From: Thelephora terrestris
Taxonomy: Eukaryota > Basidiomycota > Agaricomycetes > Thelephorales > Thelephoraceae
Assembly (NCBI GenBank): GCA_015956445.1
Contig: WIUZ02000004.1
Location: 1,922,001-1,986,000 of the forward strand
Direction: 5' to 3'
DNA: 64,000 nt
Translations under genes and position numbers: made by a program
Part shown: one piece after another, positions 46,609-60,014 of the stretch
Layout: each line of letters opens with the position of its first letter
How positions within the stretch are numbered: the stretch's first letter is position 1
The notes under the pieces: model-generated
The model's input: the letters and a program-made list of their open reading frames with translations, nothing else
Database searches by the model: none
Told to the model about the DNA's origin: nothing

Positions 46609-49600
46609 ATGCAGGCGATTCATCAGGAGATTCTGCCCGCAAGCGGCGTCCAGTTTGCGACCTGCTTGAAACTCATTCCAACAACCCTTCTATCGCGGGA
46701 CTCGCTGCCGACTTCTGATCCTAGCGGCCTCTTGGCTGTGTCTAGGCGGTCACTGTTCAATGTTGTTGTGGCGCGTTCGAATGTTCTGCGGATATTCGAG
46801 GTTGTGGAGGAGTTAGCACCGATGGACGCACAGCGTGAGGAGGAGCGAGAACGGAAGGCCGCCGTTCGTAAAGGCACTGAGTCAGTTGAAGGCGAAATAG
46901 AAATGGATACCAACGGGGAAGGTTTTATCAACCTAGGGCAAATAAAGGTGAATTCGACTACTTGTCCTCGATAATCCACGCCAATAAGATGCCTTCCCCC
47001 GTTAATTACGCCCAGCCTGAAGCACAAGGCTATTGAACGACTAGTGCTGACTGTTTCGTCCCATCATCGCAGTCGACTACTCAAAAAGAAGCACTCGGTC
47101 CTCCAATGGTCACCCGACTTTACCTTGTTCGTGAACATCGCCTGCACGGGATCGTTACCGGCGTCGAGACCGTCAGGATCATGTCCTCAATCGAGGACAG
47201 TCTGGACCGCCTCCTTGTTTCGTTCAAAGACGCCAAGGTAAGCTTCACTTCGGTCTCCAGGGGTCGTCAAGTTCACCGTACCCTCTTAACCATACCCTGT
47301 CCTAGGTCGCTTTGTTGGAATGGTCCGAGGCTATACACGACCTTCTTACTGTTTCGATACACACTTATGAACGTGCACCGCAAATGGTTTGTCCATTGAC
47401 CCCTGGTTTGGTGTAACCGCGTGCATAATCCACTTACAGATAACGTTGGACTCCGCCCTGTTTCGTGCCGAATTGCGCGTCGACCCGTTATCTCGCTGCG
47501 CGGCATTAATGTTGCCACAAGCCAGCGCTGCGATCCTTCCGTTTTACCAGACCCAGGCCGAATTAGAGATCATGGAACAAGGTCAGAGTCAATTACGGTC
47601 CGTTGTTCCATATAGAAACCCGGTCAACCTGACCCCTTTTAGGGATGTCCCCTATTCTCCCAGTTTCATCCTAGACTTTGGGGCGGAAATCGACAGCAGG
47701 ATACAGCATGTCATCGAGTTTGCGTTTTTGCCCGGTTTCAACAACCCTACGATGGCAATCCTATTCCAATCCCCTCAAACGAATACTGGGTAAGTCAGGA
47801 TAATCTATGCTGATCCGACTTAATTCTCGAAGGCTGATCAGTACCGAAGACGCCTAAAGGAGCACAAGGATACCGTAAAGCTTTTCATCATCACAGCTGA
47901 CTTCATCACCCATAACTATCCAATAATTGCCGAAGTTGAAGGCTTACCTTATGACTGTTTCTCCGTCATACCATGCTCCGCGTTTCCTGGAGGAGTTATT
48001 GTCATCTCTACGAACGCGATCATTCACGTTGGCCAGTCGTCACGCAAGGTTATCCTGCCTGTAAACGGGTGGTTTGCGCGGGTCAGTGATGCGCAAACAA
48101 CAGCCTTGACCCCGGAGGAAGCTGCTCGAGACCTTCGGCTGGAAGGCTCGCTCGTGTCTTTCGTCAATGACACAAACTTTTTGGTGATCCTCGCTGATGG
48201 AGCGGTGATTCCCGTGGAGATCGTGGCAGAAGGGAAGACTGTATCTACCTTGAGAATGGGAGCACCCCAGGCTCAGACTACTTTGCCTTCGGTTGTTGCT
48301 AAAGGTCCAGATGGTTACGTACTCATCGGGAGCACCTCTGGGCCATCTGTTCTGGTTAGGGTAGATCGCCTAGAGGAGGAGGCACCTGAGGGAATGGATG
48401 ATCAACCTGTCGGAGTGGTGAACCCTGCTGCGACGATGGATGTGGATGACGATGGTTTGTGAACCCTTGTTTCAGGTTGAATAACCCTTCACTCAACCAC
48501 CGCAGATGACATTTACGGCCCCTCCACATTTGATCCAGAGCCGACTTCCAGAGGCTTTGTTGCCGCAAAGAAACGTCTGATCACCAGGTTCACCCATTGT
48601 GATACCATTCTGGCACACGGGCCTATCTCCTCGATGACATTTTCGCTTGCAAGGAACGGTGTAAGACATCTCAACTCTCGTTGTTGAAGCCCAATCTCAA
48701 TCCACACAGGAGAGGCTTGTACCGGAGCTTGTTACTGCCTCTGGGTCGCATCATCTCGGTGGGTTCACGCTCTTCCAGGTATGAGACTTGCCTGCTCTAG
48801 AGGGTGGAGTTTTGACTAAAGTGTTCACAGAGGGATCTTCCTACCAGAGTGAAACGAAAAGTGCACGTTGTGGGTGGCGGCCGTGGAATGTGGGCATTTC
48901 CGATCAGGCAGTCCATCAAGGTTAACGGTGTCTCATACGACCGACCTTGGAACCCATTCCGCTCCGAGAATGATTCTTTAATCATCAGCACCGATGCAAA
49001 TCCATCGCCTGGCCTATCTCGAGTGAGATTCTTGCTTTGGGAACTGGTGCTTCATTGTTAACCGGGGCCCCAGATCGCCACTCGTTCTCAAAAAGGTGAC
49101 ATCACAATCACCACACGAATGCCAGGGACAACGATCGGCGCTGGGCCAATTTTCCAGGGAACGGCGATTCTTCACGTCATGTCTGGGACGATTCGAGTTC
49201 TAGAGCCTGGTGCGTCACCGTCGCTTCATTTCACAACATCACGCATCCCTCATGGTGAATTACCCCTAACCCAAGACGGAACCGAGCGCCAGTCAATCAA
49301 AGATACGGACAGCAGCAACAACCCTCGCGCCAAAATACGTGCATGCAGCATCTGTGACCCATACGTTCTCATTGTACGGGAGGATGATACGATCGGATTA
49401 TTCATCGAAACTGAACGTGGTAAAATGCGGAGGAAGGACATGTCACCTATGGGAGAAAAGGTGGGGATATCCCGCACCTTATGACCATCGATCCACCCCC
49501 GCTGATGTCACCTACCCCAGACTTCACGCTACTTGGCCGGATGTTTTTTCAATGATTCAGACGGGGTTTTCCAAACTCGACAAAACTCCAAAGTTGTATC

Positions 49601-52219
49601 AAACGGGAGCTCAAAAACATCAACTCTGACTAACGTCACGTCTGGGGGAACAACCCAGTGGCTTATCTTGTGCCGGCCACAAGGAGTAGTTGAAGTACGT
49701 GATACTAGCTAACACAAGGACTGGAACTGAAATGAAGCAGATCTGGACTTTGCCCAAATTGACGCTGGTTTTCTCTACCACCGCGTTATCAACGTTGCAA
49801 AACGTCTGCAATGACTCCTATGAAGGGCCCGCTCCGTCTGCCTCGCAAGATCGAAAGCCTTCGGACACGGATGTGGAGAGTATTCTCGTTGCGCCTCTTG
49901 GCGAATCATATCACAAACCACACTTCTTCGTAAGTTCCGGAATATTCGTTCACTCCCTGTGAAAATTTTCTCGTCTTAAGTCCAACCTTACTTTAGGTTT
50001 GGTTACGTTCTGGCCAACTTGCGGTATATGAAATCCTGCCCGCATCAGTACCAGATGACCCCATGACACCAACAAGGCCTGTTTTATTGCTTGTGAAGTT
50101 TGTCAAGGTCGCTTCTCGGGCTTTTGATATCCAATTATCCGATGACACCGAAAAGTCCATTCTCGCGGAGCAAAAGAGAATATCCCGCCAGCTCATACCA
50201 TTCTTCACATCTCCCCGCCACGGAGAAAGCTACTCGGGCGTATTCTTGACTGGAGATCGGCCGTCGTGGATATTGTCGACCAACAAAGGCGGCATCAGAA
50301 TTATCCCCTCTGGGTATTCCGTCGTACATGCCTTCACGGCATGTTCGATCTGGGAATCAAAGGGTGACTTCCTGCTTTATTCAGAAGAGGTACGCATCGA
50401 GCACCACTCTCTAGTATCCGGTATCCGGATGGCGCTGCCATCCATTGCAGCCCCCGAATTATGCTGAGCTAACGTGTGCGCACCCCTGTTCTATTTCTAG
50501 GGTCCAAGCCTAGTGGAATGGATGCCTGATGTTCTATTAGAACAACACCTACCGTCGCGAAGTGTGCCCAGATCACGACCGTACTCAAACGTTGTTTTCG
50601 AGCCATCAACTGCCCTGATTGTTGCCGCCTCTACGTTGCAAGCAAAGTTCGCCTCGTTTGACGAGGACGGCAACCGGCTTTGGGACCCTGACGGTGTGGC
50701 TGTCCTCCCTCCTGCTTCATTTGATTGGCGTCTCACATGCTTCCGACGCTGCTCCCGCTTCATGCAGCGAACAACGTGTCATTCCCCACCACGGAATGTT
50801 CCACTCTGGAACTGATCCAGCCCGAGGCATGGTCGACGATGGATGGGTACGTAACTCTGATCCCCGGAAATCTAGATTTCCGTACTTACGTTCTGATCTG
50901 GCAGATATGAATTTTCTCCCAATGAATTCGTTAATGCCCTCGAAATTGTGACGTTAGAGACTTCCAGCACCGAATCTGGAACCAAGGACTTCATTGCCGT
51001 AGGGACCACTATTAATAGAGGAGAGGACCTTGCTGTCAAAGGAGCGGTGGGTGTTCTGTTATCTGGCAACGCGATATTGCTGAAGGTCCATAACGTAAAC
51101 CCGCAGACCTACATCTTCGAAGTCGTGGAAGTCGTTCCAGATCCAAACTCGAGGAGCAAACGGTGGTATAAGCTGCGCCTGGACTGTCGGGACGATGCAA
51201 AAGGACCGGTTACTGCGGTATGTGGCCTGAACGGATACCTGGTGTCTTCCATGGGGCAAAAGGTTTGGGGGACTGCCTCTTCGGCCCGAATTCCAGAACT
51301 GAGCCTGTACCCTTCTAGATCTTCGTGCGAGCATTTGACCAGGACGAGCGCTTAGTCGGCGTTGCATTCCTTGACGTTGGCGTGTACGTCGCATCGCTCA
51401 GAACTGTGAAGAACCTCTTGGTTATCAGCGATATCGTCAAGAGCGTTTGGTTCGTTGCCTTCCAGGTTGGTACTACCGGGTTGGGGTCCAATCTCTACTC
51501 TCTGACCCCCTCCTCTCCAGGAAGATCCGTACAAGTTATCCATCCTTGGGAAAGACCCTCATTCCAGAGCCCTGACATGCGCAGATTTCTTCTTTGGGAA
51601 TGGGCTCCTGTCGATCCTCACATGCGACGAGGAAGGTGTGATCCGGATTTTCGACTATAACCCCCTCGGTATGTACATATTTTGAAAATCAAATCTCGGA
51701 GAGGTCTCAAGCGTGGACCAGATCCGGAATCCAAGATGGGTCAACATTTACTTTGCCGTTCCGAGTTCCATGCTAGGGTTGAGTACAGATCATCGTTGAC
51801 CGTGGCTCGAAGGACCAGAACGGGAGAGCCTGATATTCCCCAAGCGAAAATAATATGCGGTGCTTCGAATGGCGCACTGCTTTCCCTGACGCCGATCGAT
51901 GAAGTTTCAGGGAAGCGATTGCAACTGTTGCAGGGTCAACTGACTCGAAACGTACAGCATATTGCTGCTCTAAACCCCAAGGCCCAACGGTGCGTATCGT
52001 ATCATTTTCTCATCAATTCTGAAAATTGAGGGATTCTTCTGTAGGATTGTTCGAAACGATCATGTGTGGAAGCCACTGAGCAAAGGAATATTGGACGGAA
52101 ACCTGCTTCGTGTGTTTGAGGATCTGCCATTGTCACGACAAGATGATATCACCCGTCAGATCGGTACGGACCGCGCCACGATGCTACGAGACTGGGTCTC
52201 TTTAGAGGTGTCTTGGTAG
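46609..52219 (+). CDS. CFT1: Cleavage and polyadenylation specificity factor large subunit (CPSF160/CFT1)
   Basis: This is the scaffold of the mRNA 3'-end processing complex that recognises AAUAAA with WDR33 and CPSF30. The start at 46609 gives MQAIHQEILPASGVQFATCL, the canonical CFT1 N-terminus. Conserved segments: LYLVREHRLHGIVTGVETVR, SPSFILDFGAEIDSRIQHV, KLFIITADFITHNYPIIAEV, and an MMS1-like second propeller (RDLPTRVKRKVHVVGGGRG, WAFPIRQSIKVNGVSY). The C-terminal CPSF_A domain ends MVRNDHVWKPLSKGILDGNL and RDWVSLEVSW (M here is I in the read), with the stop at 52219. About 16 short introns; roughly 1,400 residues, normal for the family. Only the internal junctions near 49470-49930 are loosely placed. 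Reference-like domain order argues for function. Confidence 0.93.
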
Positions 52220-52540
52220 ATACGTAGCAGATATTCGAATACACTCACAGCCACCCATAGTATGTTCAGCCTCAATCGGATCTCCTGGTCGCTGGCCACG
52301 GAATTCAATGTTCAATATTCAATATCCAGTGCTCAGCCTCTTGGCTTCTTGGCAACGCCTCACTGATGGTTCGTGGGAGTTCAATGCTGCCTCGGTCATC
52401 GGTGATCTCGCTGGCGCCCTAAAAAGAATTGTATGGCCCCATCGGGGATGGATTCGCCGTGGCCGTGAAACGCTTGTGCGCGTTCTGGTTTTAAGGGCTC
52501 TCGAACGGCTTGCGACAACCCCCAAGGAACAACGACCAGG

Positions 52541-53366
52541 ATGGCCTCTATGGTTTTGACGCAAGCCGGTGCTAAGCTCTTCCACAAGAATATCCCCGGC
52601 TACGAACCACAAGACCCACTGTACGAGACCTATGTCGACGAGGATGGCGAAGAGAAGACACGAAAAGTATGGGCGGGTTTCTTGTATTCTTGTTCACGAT
52701 AAACTTAACGGAGTACTTGCTATCTCAGAAAGACGTACCCGCCGGATTGTCCAGGCGGGACATCCAGATCTTGCAGGACGTCAGGAGAAAGGCCCACAAG
52801 CTCGACAAAGAATTTACCATCTTTGGATTCAGTTTTGGATGGGGGTTCATAATAAGTGAGCAACCCTTTCGCACCGAGGATGCCACCTCACAGAACCTGT
52901 TGTGCCGTAGCCTTGCTTCCTGGTATTGGGGACATCATCAATGCGTTCCTCAATTATTGGCTGATCCTCGCTCAAGCTCAGAAAGCAGAGTGCGTTTCAC
53001 CCCCTCGCTCTCCAAATGACCTACGACTGACGATCGTTTATGGTGTCCAGGCTCCCGGATTGGCTTGAAGAGCAGATGCTTTTCAATCAGTTGTTTGCCT
53101 GCGTATGTGGAACGGTTCCTATCCTTGGGGATTTGGTTGTCGCAATCTTCGGGTGCAACTCCAGGAACGTTACCTTGCTTGAGGAATATCTTGCCATCCG
53201 TGGCGCCGAATACCTCAGGCCTCAGGGTGATCGCCATTACAACCCTGAAGATATCAAGCCAGGTGCTGGGATGGTGCCCGAAGAGTCTCTATCTCACAGC
53301 CCCAGCCCCGCCCCAGCCGATACTGTTCAGCAACCGCTGATCAGCAGAAAAGATGAGCAAGTTTGA
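52541..53366 (+). CDS. DUF4112 membrane protein
   Basis: The start at 52541 gives MASMVLTQAGAKLFHKNIPG and YETYVDEDGEEKTRK, then, after an intron, DVPAGLSRRDIQILQDVRRK and FTIFGFSFGWGF. Two Gly-Asp-containing membrane hairpins follow: GIGDIINAFLNYWLILAQAQ and LPDWLEEQMLFNQLFACVCG leading to TVPILGDLVVAIFGCNSRN. The repeated P-x-x-G-D pattern is the DUF4112 signature. The soluble C-terminus is Pro/Ser-rich and ends ISRKDEQV at 53366. Four exons are evident. The start lies about 320 bp after the CFT1 stop on the same strand. The family is common in fungi and bacteria; its function is unknown. Confidence 0.82.
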
Positions 53367-53796
53367 GATACTTGGAGAAGGATTACTGCCCACCGTATGT
53401 ACCCGCGCGAAGAAATTGCTCTGTTTGCCTTTTGTAGATTATATCATCGGACCACAGAGGCTGGTGGTTCCCTGCATTTCTCAAGTTCGATCGAGTTCGA
53501 TCAGCACGACTCTTGCTTCTTGCCTTCGTGTGGCAGTAACAACTGAATCTACTCCACGGCTATGGCTTAGCCGTATCATCCGAACGTCTCTTCGCTCTGG
53601 GGTGCAGTACATTCGTAGGAGCACATGTCTTCTTCGGCTCGAGTTCCGGTCATCAGGAATAGAGTGCTCTTCCGATGACGCACAACCTTTGTCTGGCTTC
53701 CCAGCCGGATCTCATATGGCTCCGCGTCGGCTACGGAGGCCGGGTGGAATATAAGACGATGTATCTGTAGGTTTTCTATGCCCCTGATACGACCCC
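53367..53796. other. Intergenic region
   Basis: A 133-codon frame (53353-53754) overlaps the end of the DUF4112 gene but looks like chance. No other signal was seen. Confidence 0.45.
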
Positions 53797-55988
53797 ATGT
53801 CCTCCCTATCTAGTCGCGAAAAACCCCCAAAAGTTGGGCCGTCAGTATCGACCCGTGCAACCTTAGAAAATGGGATTCCTCAGTATATGGGACGTTCGGG
53901 CGATGATCTGATATTCGCCATCACTTGTACAGCGACGGCAGGTGAGCCGTGTCGCTTGGTTAGAAGTGAAACGGGCTGACAGAGTGCTCGCTCAGCATTT
54001 CTCCTATTTGGATACGACCAGGGAGTGGTTGGTGCACACAGGAATAGTAAATGAATGACCCACTTACCTGCCCCAGATGTCCGGGATCATATCTGCGCCT
54101 CAGTTCTTCCGGGTCTTCCCTGACTTGAACCCAGAGAATGTCGGACACACGTCTGCATCAACCATGCAAGCGTTCTATACTGCAATCTATGAAGTCGGAT
54201 GCTTTTTTGGAGCACTATTCGCATTGCTATATGGGAATAAAGTTGGAAGAAGAAGGAATATGTACATCGGTGAGCTTTTTCTATAATCCCTACTTGCATC
54301 AGTGACGTGATGTATTGCAGGGGCCTCTTTTGTTACGATTGGGACGATAATCCAAATCACCTCCACACCAGGGGTACGTAGCATGTCCTCCCGCTGAACT
54401 CCTTTCGGACATCTGATGATAGCACTAAGCACCTTTCCGGGCACCAGTTCGTTATTGGCCGTATTGTCACTGGTATGTGCCCTACCCTCATGACTGGACC
54501 GCTGAGATAGAGCAAAACTTCTCAGGTTTCGGGAACGGGCTAAACACCGCAACAGTACCAAGCTGGCAAGCAGAGTGTTCGAAGCCAAAGAATAGGGGAC
54601 TACACATCTGTATCGAGGCGAGCATGATTGCCATTGGAACCGTGACCGCGTATTGGATAGTAAGCGTTCTCTACGAGGAGCTTTTCATTCAAAGCTAAAC
54701 GCTATGCGCACAGGACTTTGGTCTCTCGTTCGTTGACAGCTCTCTCTCTTGGAGACTTCCCATTGGCCTCCAGATCGTCTTCGCGCTCCTGCTTGCATCA
54801 GGGGTCTACTTCCTTCCAGAGTCCCCAAGATTCCTGTTGTCGACCGGTCAGAGCGAGGAAGGTCAGCTCGTCGTCGCGGCGCTCATGAACCAACCCGTCG
54901 ATTCGGAGATTACTCAACAAGAGAAGCGGGTCATCATCGAAGCACTAAAAGGCGATAATCCCTCTATCCGCGATGTGTTGACCGGAGGTCCTTCTCAACA
55001 CTTGCGAAGGACAATAATTGGAGCATCCACTCAATTCTTTCAGCAGATTGGCGGATGTAATGCGGTGATATATTTTGCGTGAGTGGTTTGGCAGCAAAGG
55101 CTTAACAACGCAATTAACCGGAGCGAAACAGTCCTGTGATATACCAAACGTACATTGGGCTCGACCGAAGGCTCTCCTTGATCCTCGGAGGAGTAAATTC
55201 CACCGTCTACGCGCTCTCCGCATTCTTGTCGTACCTGATGATCGAGAGGTTGGGTCGCAGGAAGATGTTCTTGTGGTCTGTGTTTCTCATCTTGTTGCTC
55301 ACGACAACGAGAATTGACGGTACATTCTCTAGGGGTACGGCCGGACAGGCTGTTTCTATGTTCCTCGCGATGGCATGCCTCATTCCATACAATGTTTACC
55401 ACGATACCGAGAATAAAGCAACCTATGGTGCAGTCGCAGGGTTATTCCTGTTCCTCATAGCCTTTGGATGGTAAGCTACAGCACTCACTCGGAACGCTTC
55501 TCCACTGACATGATATGCTGCGATTAGCACATGGTTAGAACTCCCGTGGTTGTTGCCCGCGGAGATTAACCCCAACGCAATTCGTACGAACGCGAATGCG
55601 ATTTCGACGATGAGCAATTGGGGGTGGAACTGTAAGCGAGACCTTCTTTCTTCCGGCGCGCCCACGTCGCTGACCTCGGTACGCAGTCGCTGTGGTCATG
55701 TGGACGCCGCCGATGCTCGATCGCTGGGGAGGGTTTGGGACCTTCCTCTTCTTTGGGCTGATCAACCTCACCTTCATCCCGTTCATCTACATCTTCTATC
55801 CAGAGACAAAAGGTCGCTCTCTGGAGGAAATCGATGTGATATTTGCGAAGGCTTATTGTACGGGGGAGTGGTACGTCAAGGTGGCGAATGAGATGCCGAA
55901 GCTGACCGCTGCGGAGATCGAAGAAGAGGCAAGGAGGTGGGGCCTTGCGGAGGGGGGGAATGTCAGGGGGGCTGTCTGTAAAGTCTGA
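53797..55988 (+). CDS. Sugar transporter, major facilitator superfamily
   Basis: This is a twelve-helix proton/sugar symporter family member. The start at 53797 gives MSSLSSREKPPKVGPSVSTR, a soluble N-terminus, then FLLFGYDQGVVG in helix 1 after an intron. Diagnostic motifs are GNKVGRRRN (loop 2-3), LPESPRFLLSTGQ, QQIGGCNAVIYFA, IERLGRRKMFLW and PETKGRSLEEIDVIF after helix 12. The PWLLPAEINPNAIRT block in helix 10-11 is also typical of fungal hexose/lactose-type transporters. It has about ten introns and a C-terminal tail with EEEARRWGLAEGGN. The substrate cannot be read from sequence. No defect seen. Confidence 0.92.
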
Positions 55989-56914
55989 CGTTGTACATGC
56001 CAAGGCATCAGCTTTGTTCGTAACTTCAAAACCTCCAAGAGTGGAAGTCTATGTATTGCGTTCTTTATGTGCTGAGCGTGGTGTCGTTGCATGGGTACCT
56101 TTGGGGGCACGATGCGATGGATCGGGGGTGGTCGGGCCAGAAGCAACAATAGTCACGAGAGCAGGAGTGCCTGTAGGCAGTGACAGTCTCTTGACTTGGA
56201 TGGGATTCCCACACGGTCGTGAGAGGGGGTCACATACGAAAAGTAGATAACATACCGGTGAAAACGCCCAAGGTTGCGCTCATGAACCCTTGAATCGTGA
56301 AAACCCGAAGCCCGCACGCGGCCAACCGATAGCCAGATATCTGTGGCGTTAGTAGTCCGCCAGATCCGAACTCAGCATCCATTGTTCGTTCGCAAAACTC
56401 AATTCGCGTGGTCTGAGTGGTGCCTTCGTTGAGAGACTGGTTCCAAAGAAACAGAGAAATACTGTGAGTTGTCCCGTGTTCACATCGTCCCTGGGGATCC
56501 GAATATACCAAAACCAGGATTCGAAAAATCAAACTTTGCTAGGTGTTTCCGTCCGGTTGGACGCGATCCCTGGTTCTTTGTCCGCCTCGTAAGAGACATT
56601 CGAGGATGTCACTTCATCGAATCTCGAAATACCAGTATCATCCTAGGTCTCATCCGGGAAAAACAAATCCCAAGAAAGAGATTTGATGACATCGGACCAT
56701 TGAACACCCTTACGCTCGACGTCGCGAACGAAGAATTGGTCTTGTTCCTCGGCCATTCAGGTTGGACCACTCACAGAACGCCGATGAATCCTCGGTCGGT
56801 GGGTATTAGCGAAAGGAGTACGTGAGGTAAGTAAGTACTAGGCAGATGCCGTGATCCTAGCGCCACGGGATTGAGAACTTCGTGGCATCTCCTGCAAGTC
56901 GAACTCATCAAAAA
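55989..56914. other. Intergenic region upstream of the mitochondrial DUF4336 gene
   Basis: A 118-codon plus frame (56469-56825) is open but unrecognised and has no initiation context or homologous look. Otherwise nothing is recognised. Confidence 0.45.
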
Positions 56915-58428
56915 ATGTTGAGAACTTCGGCGAAATGCGCTTCTAGTTTAGGGGGGACCAGAATAACCTTACGGGCAAGGCACTCGACCCCCCTCAGAGT
57001 GACGACGGTGACGCGCACAAAAGCGCCATCTTACCTAAGGCACGCTCCCCTCCTCAAAACTTGGGCGGCCCTGGGGCTGCATTTCGGCCCAGCCCTACCC
57101 ACAACTTTGTCCAGGAACTTCAGCACGAACATTAAACCGCAGCCTTCAAACGCAATGAGTGAAACCGTTATCCGAGAGGTCGCCAAAGACGTCTGGATCT
57201 TCTCCAAGTAAGTTATATTCATCCGACGAACTCGCTTATCTCTGGGCGGACTGAGGGGGTGTCGAGCTGCTCCTGACCTCGCCCTACCTTTGTAGGCCAT
57301 TCAGCAGGTTCGGGGTCATACCTTTCGGCGGTCGCTCGACCGCCATCAAACTCCGCGAAGGCGGTGTCTGGGTTTTGGCCTCTACCCCTCTCGAAACAGA
57401 GACAAAGGCTAAGATTGACGAATTGGGACCCGTAAAGTGAGCTTTGCGCCGACCTGCACGCTATCGCGGAACGTCGTGTTGAACGATGCCAGATATATCG
57501 TTGGACCTGACATAAGCCATCACTTGTACTTGGGTGATTAGAAAGCCTTTTACGCTCGTGCTGCCCTTTTGCTGACGGAAGGGGTATCATACAGGGGAAT
57601 TCAAGAAAGCGTATCCGGACGCTAAATTGATTGCTGTCGAAGAGGCGATCCAGAAGCACCAGGGCGAGGATATCAAATTCGACGGATGTATGTTGTCCTC
57701 CTTGTTCTTTGCCAGATAGAAACCCACTCTCGACTGCTATCTCATAGCTTGGGGGAAAGATGCCGCTGACACAAAATACGGGTTTGAGAACGACGTGAGT
57801 CCAACCATATGGAAGTTCCTCCCGCAAGGTTGACGGGATTATCTCGACAGATCAACTGGTGGTATGTGTGGCAACTTCGACACATCCTTGAGGGATCAGT
57901 TGGCCCTTACCCCACACAACAGTTTCTTGAAAGGTTTCGCGACGAAGGAGGTAGCCTTCTTCCATAAGGATTCCAAGTCCCTCATCGAGGCGGACTTGTT
58001 GTTCAACATGCCTCCTAATGAACAGGTGCGATCTCATCGGCACTGGTTCGTCGGTTGTAATTCACGACCGAAACAGTACTCGAAATCCCAGAGGGTGACT
58101 TTCTCAGTCTTTACTAGCAGGCTCTTGAACCCATGGTCATACGCGCATAAACGCCTCGTGTGGTCCGGCGGCAGCGACAAGGAGTGAGACCTCACCTCGT
58201 ATCCTTTGCAACCCTTGACCAACTCCCCCCTCTTCCAGGGCTATGAGGAAGGACGTCAAGACTGTTGCAGAATGGGACTTTAAGCGAATTATCCCTTGTC
58301 ATGGTGTCAGTGCAGACGCTCCTTTGCATTTGACCGATCATTCATCCCAATCGTTTCTTCCTTAGGACGTCATCGAAAAGGACGGAAACAAAGCGTGGAG
58401 GGAATTATTCAAGTGGTACCTTGACTAA
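56915..58428 (+). CDS. DUF4336 protein (metallo-beta-lactamase-like fold), mitochondrial-type paralog
   Basis: The start at 56915 gives MLRTSAKCASSLGGTRITLR and continues for about 80 residues rich in Arg, Thr and Ser and almost free of acids, ending LSRNFSTNIKPQPSNA: a mitochondrial presequence. A second ATG at 57154 gives MSETVIREVAKDVWIFSK, which aligns with the start of the paralog at 13674-14875. Core blocks: PFGGRSTAIKLREGGVWVLA, YIVGPDISHHLYLGEFKK, AYPDAKLIAVEEAIQKHQGE, then a micro-exon (about INWC), GFATKEVAFFHKDSKSLIE, LLFNMPPNEQ, WDFKRIIPCHGDVIEKDG and KWYLD at 58428. The DxxHH and PCHGD positions are intact. The two starts could give mitochondrial and cytosolic forms. Role of the family unknown. 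Confidence 0.82.
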
Positions 58429-58630
58429 AGACTTGATCAATCCTGACTGCGAACTCGATTTGACTGTAATGTATACGTGACGCAACTTGGAGAGAATGTC
58501 GAATGTAGTCTCCTATGTTAATATGGAACGTGAAGAGCTAGCGCGACACAGTAAAATGTACTTGACGAACGATGAAAAGCATGAAACGAGAAAAAATATG
58601 GTGAGTAAAATGGGCAAAATGTTACGATGT

Positions 58631-60014
58631 TCATTCTTCCGCCGCATCCTCTTCAATAGGCTCGGCAGCTTGCTTCTTGGACGACGAGGGTTTGCTTCTC
58701 TTGGCCCTCGAGGCGGGCTTCGACGACTTGGAAGCAGGAACGCGCTGCGTAAGTCAGCGAAAGTTAGAAGCGGCAGTGACTATCTACAAACCTTGCGCTT
58801 CTGTCCGGACGTTTCCTCGGCGGGCTCCGCATCTTCATCATCGGCAACCTTATCGACTTCGTCAGCAAAGTCTTCATCGGTCTCCTCGTCCTGTCTAAGA
58901 GTTAGTTCGAGAGATAGGACTTGAAGAGGGTAATGGTACCTTTTTCGCAGCCTTCTTCGGTGCAGCCTTGGTCCTGGGCTTAGGCTCAGCTTTCGCCTTT
59001 GGTGGGGCCTTCGCCTTCGGCTCAGGCTTCGCTTTGGATTCGGGTTTTTTGCGGGGAGCTGCCTTCTTTTTGGGCTTCTCCTCTACTTCGGCCTCCTCTT
59101 CCTCAACATCTTCAGCGTCCGAGACCGGTTTCTTTTAGAGTATGTGAGCTCCCTCACACGTAAGTTAGCTATGGCACTCATACCTTGGGCTTACGAGCAC
59201 GAGACGCCTTGGGTTTTGGGGCAGGTTCCTCGTCATCACCTTCAGTAGCCTAGAAAGGACGGTTTGTAGGTACTCAAGACAACGATGAGTGCGGCTTACC
59301 TTGGGCTTCTTTCCTCGTGCCTTCCTAGGTTTCTCTTCCTCTTCATCGTTGTCTTCTACCTCTTTTCTCTTCTTAGGAGCACGCCTCTTCGGTTTCTCTT
59401 CTTCCTCCTCATCTGCCGCCTTGATTGCAGTAGGGGGGATGTCCTCATCAGCTACATGGCCGGCATCCCAGGCAACCTTGAGCTTCTCTTTATCTTCATC
59501 ATTGAGCTCGTCGAAACCATCGAGTTCCTGCGGATCCTCAAAGGATTTCTTAACATTCTCGATGATCTTGGGAGTGACACAACCCCAATGACGCCACGCG
59601 CTGTGTTTGAAAACGTTAGATTGCGGAATAGACATGGGGTACCATCACGCGAGAGACGCATACAAGGAGGTTCGGCCCTTGAAGTCAACCAGAGACCTGG
59701 AGTAGACGTATGTCAGACTAAAATGGTGGGGAGATAACAGAGAATCACATACCCGAACCGAAGGTCACCCTTGGCGAGAGTAGTGCCTAATAAACGCGAG
59801 ATGCGCGGTGAGTAAAGATACTAGAAGGCGAAGGGTGCTGTGGGGAATACCTGCACACGGTTTGGGACCTAGAAACGCGTTCGACGGTGAGCCAACAATT
59901 TCGAGGGTGGACTGGGTGAAACTGTGACAGTGACATACCTTTGCACTTTGCCCTCGCGGAAGCGGCGTACTCGACGCGATAGCCAGATTTCTTGGTTTCC
60001 TCTGTATCAGACAT
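58631..60014 (-). CDS. PARP-type zinc-finger protein with Lys/Glu-rich tail
   Basis: The start at 60014 gives MSDTEETKKSGYRVEYAASA, then AKCK/GPKPCAG/TTLAKGDLRFG, where each slash marks an intron and the middle exon is only 18 bp. The PARP-type finger is completed by SLVDFKGRTS and AWRHWGCVTPKII (the H-W-G-C ligand pair). The next segment (KKSFEDPQELDGFDELNDED) is the helical part that usually follows this finger in fungal proteins. The rest is repetitive: RRAPKKRKE, KARGKKPK, Lys/Ala/Pro-rich stretches and an acidic end, EEDAAEE, at 58631. No PARP catalytic domain is present. Such proteins bind DNA breaks or nicks through the finger; a chromatin-associated role is inferred. Eight or more introns, several very small. 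Confidence 0.83.

Noticed and set aside
53353-53754. 133-codon plus-strand frame overlapping the DUF4112 3' end
   Set aside because: Overlaps a confident coding end in another frame, has no domain and lacks a separate promoter.
56469-56825. 118-codon plus-strand frame between the sugar transporter and DUF4336 gene
   Set aside because: No family resemblance, no splice or start context; probably chance in a GC-rich intergenic region.
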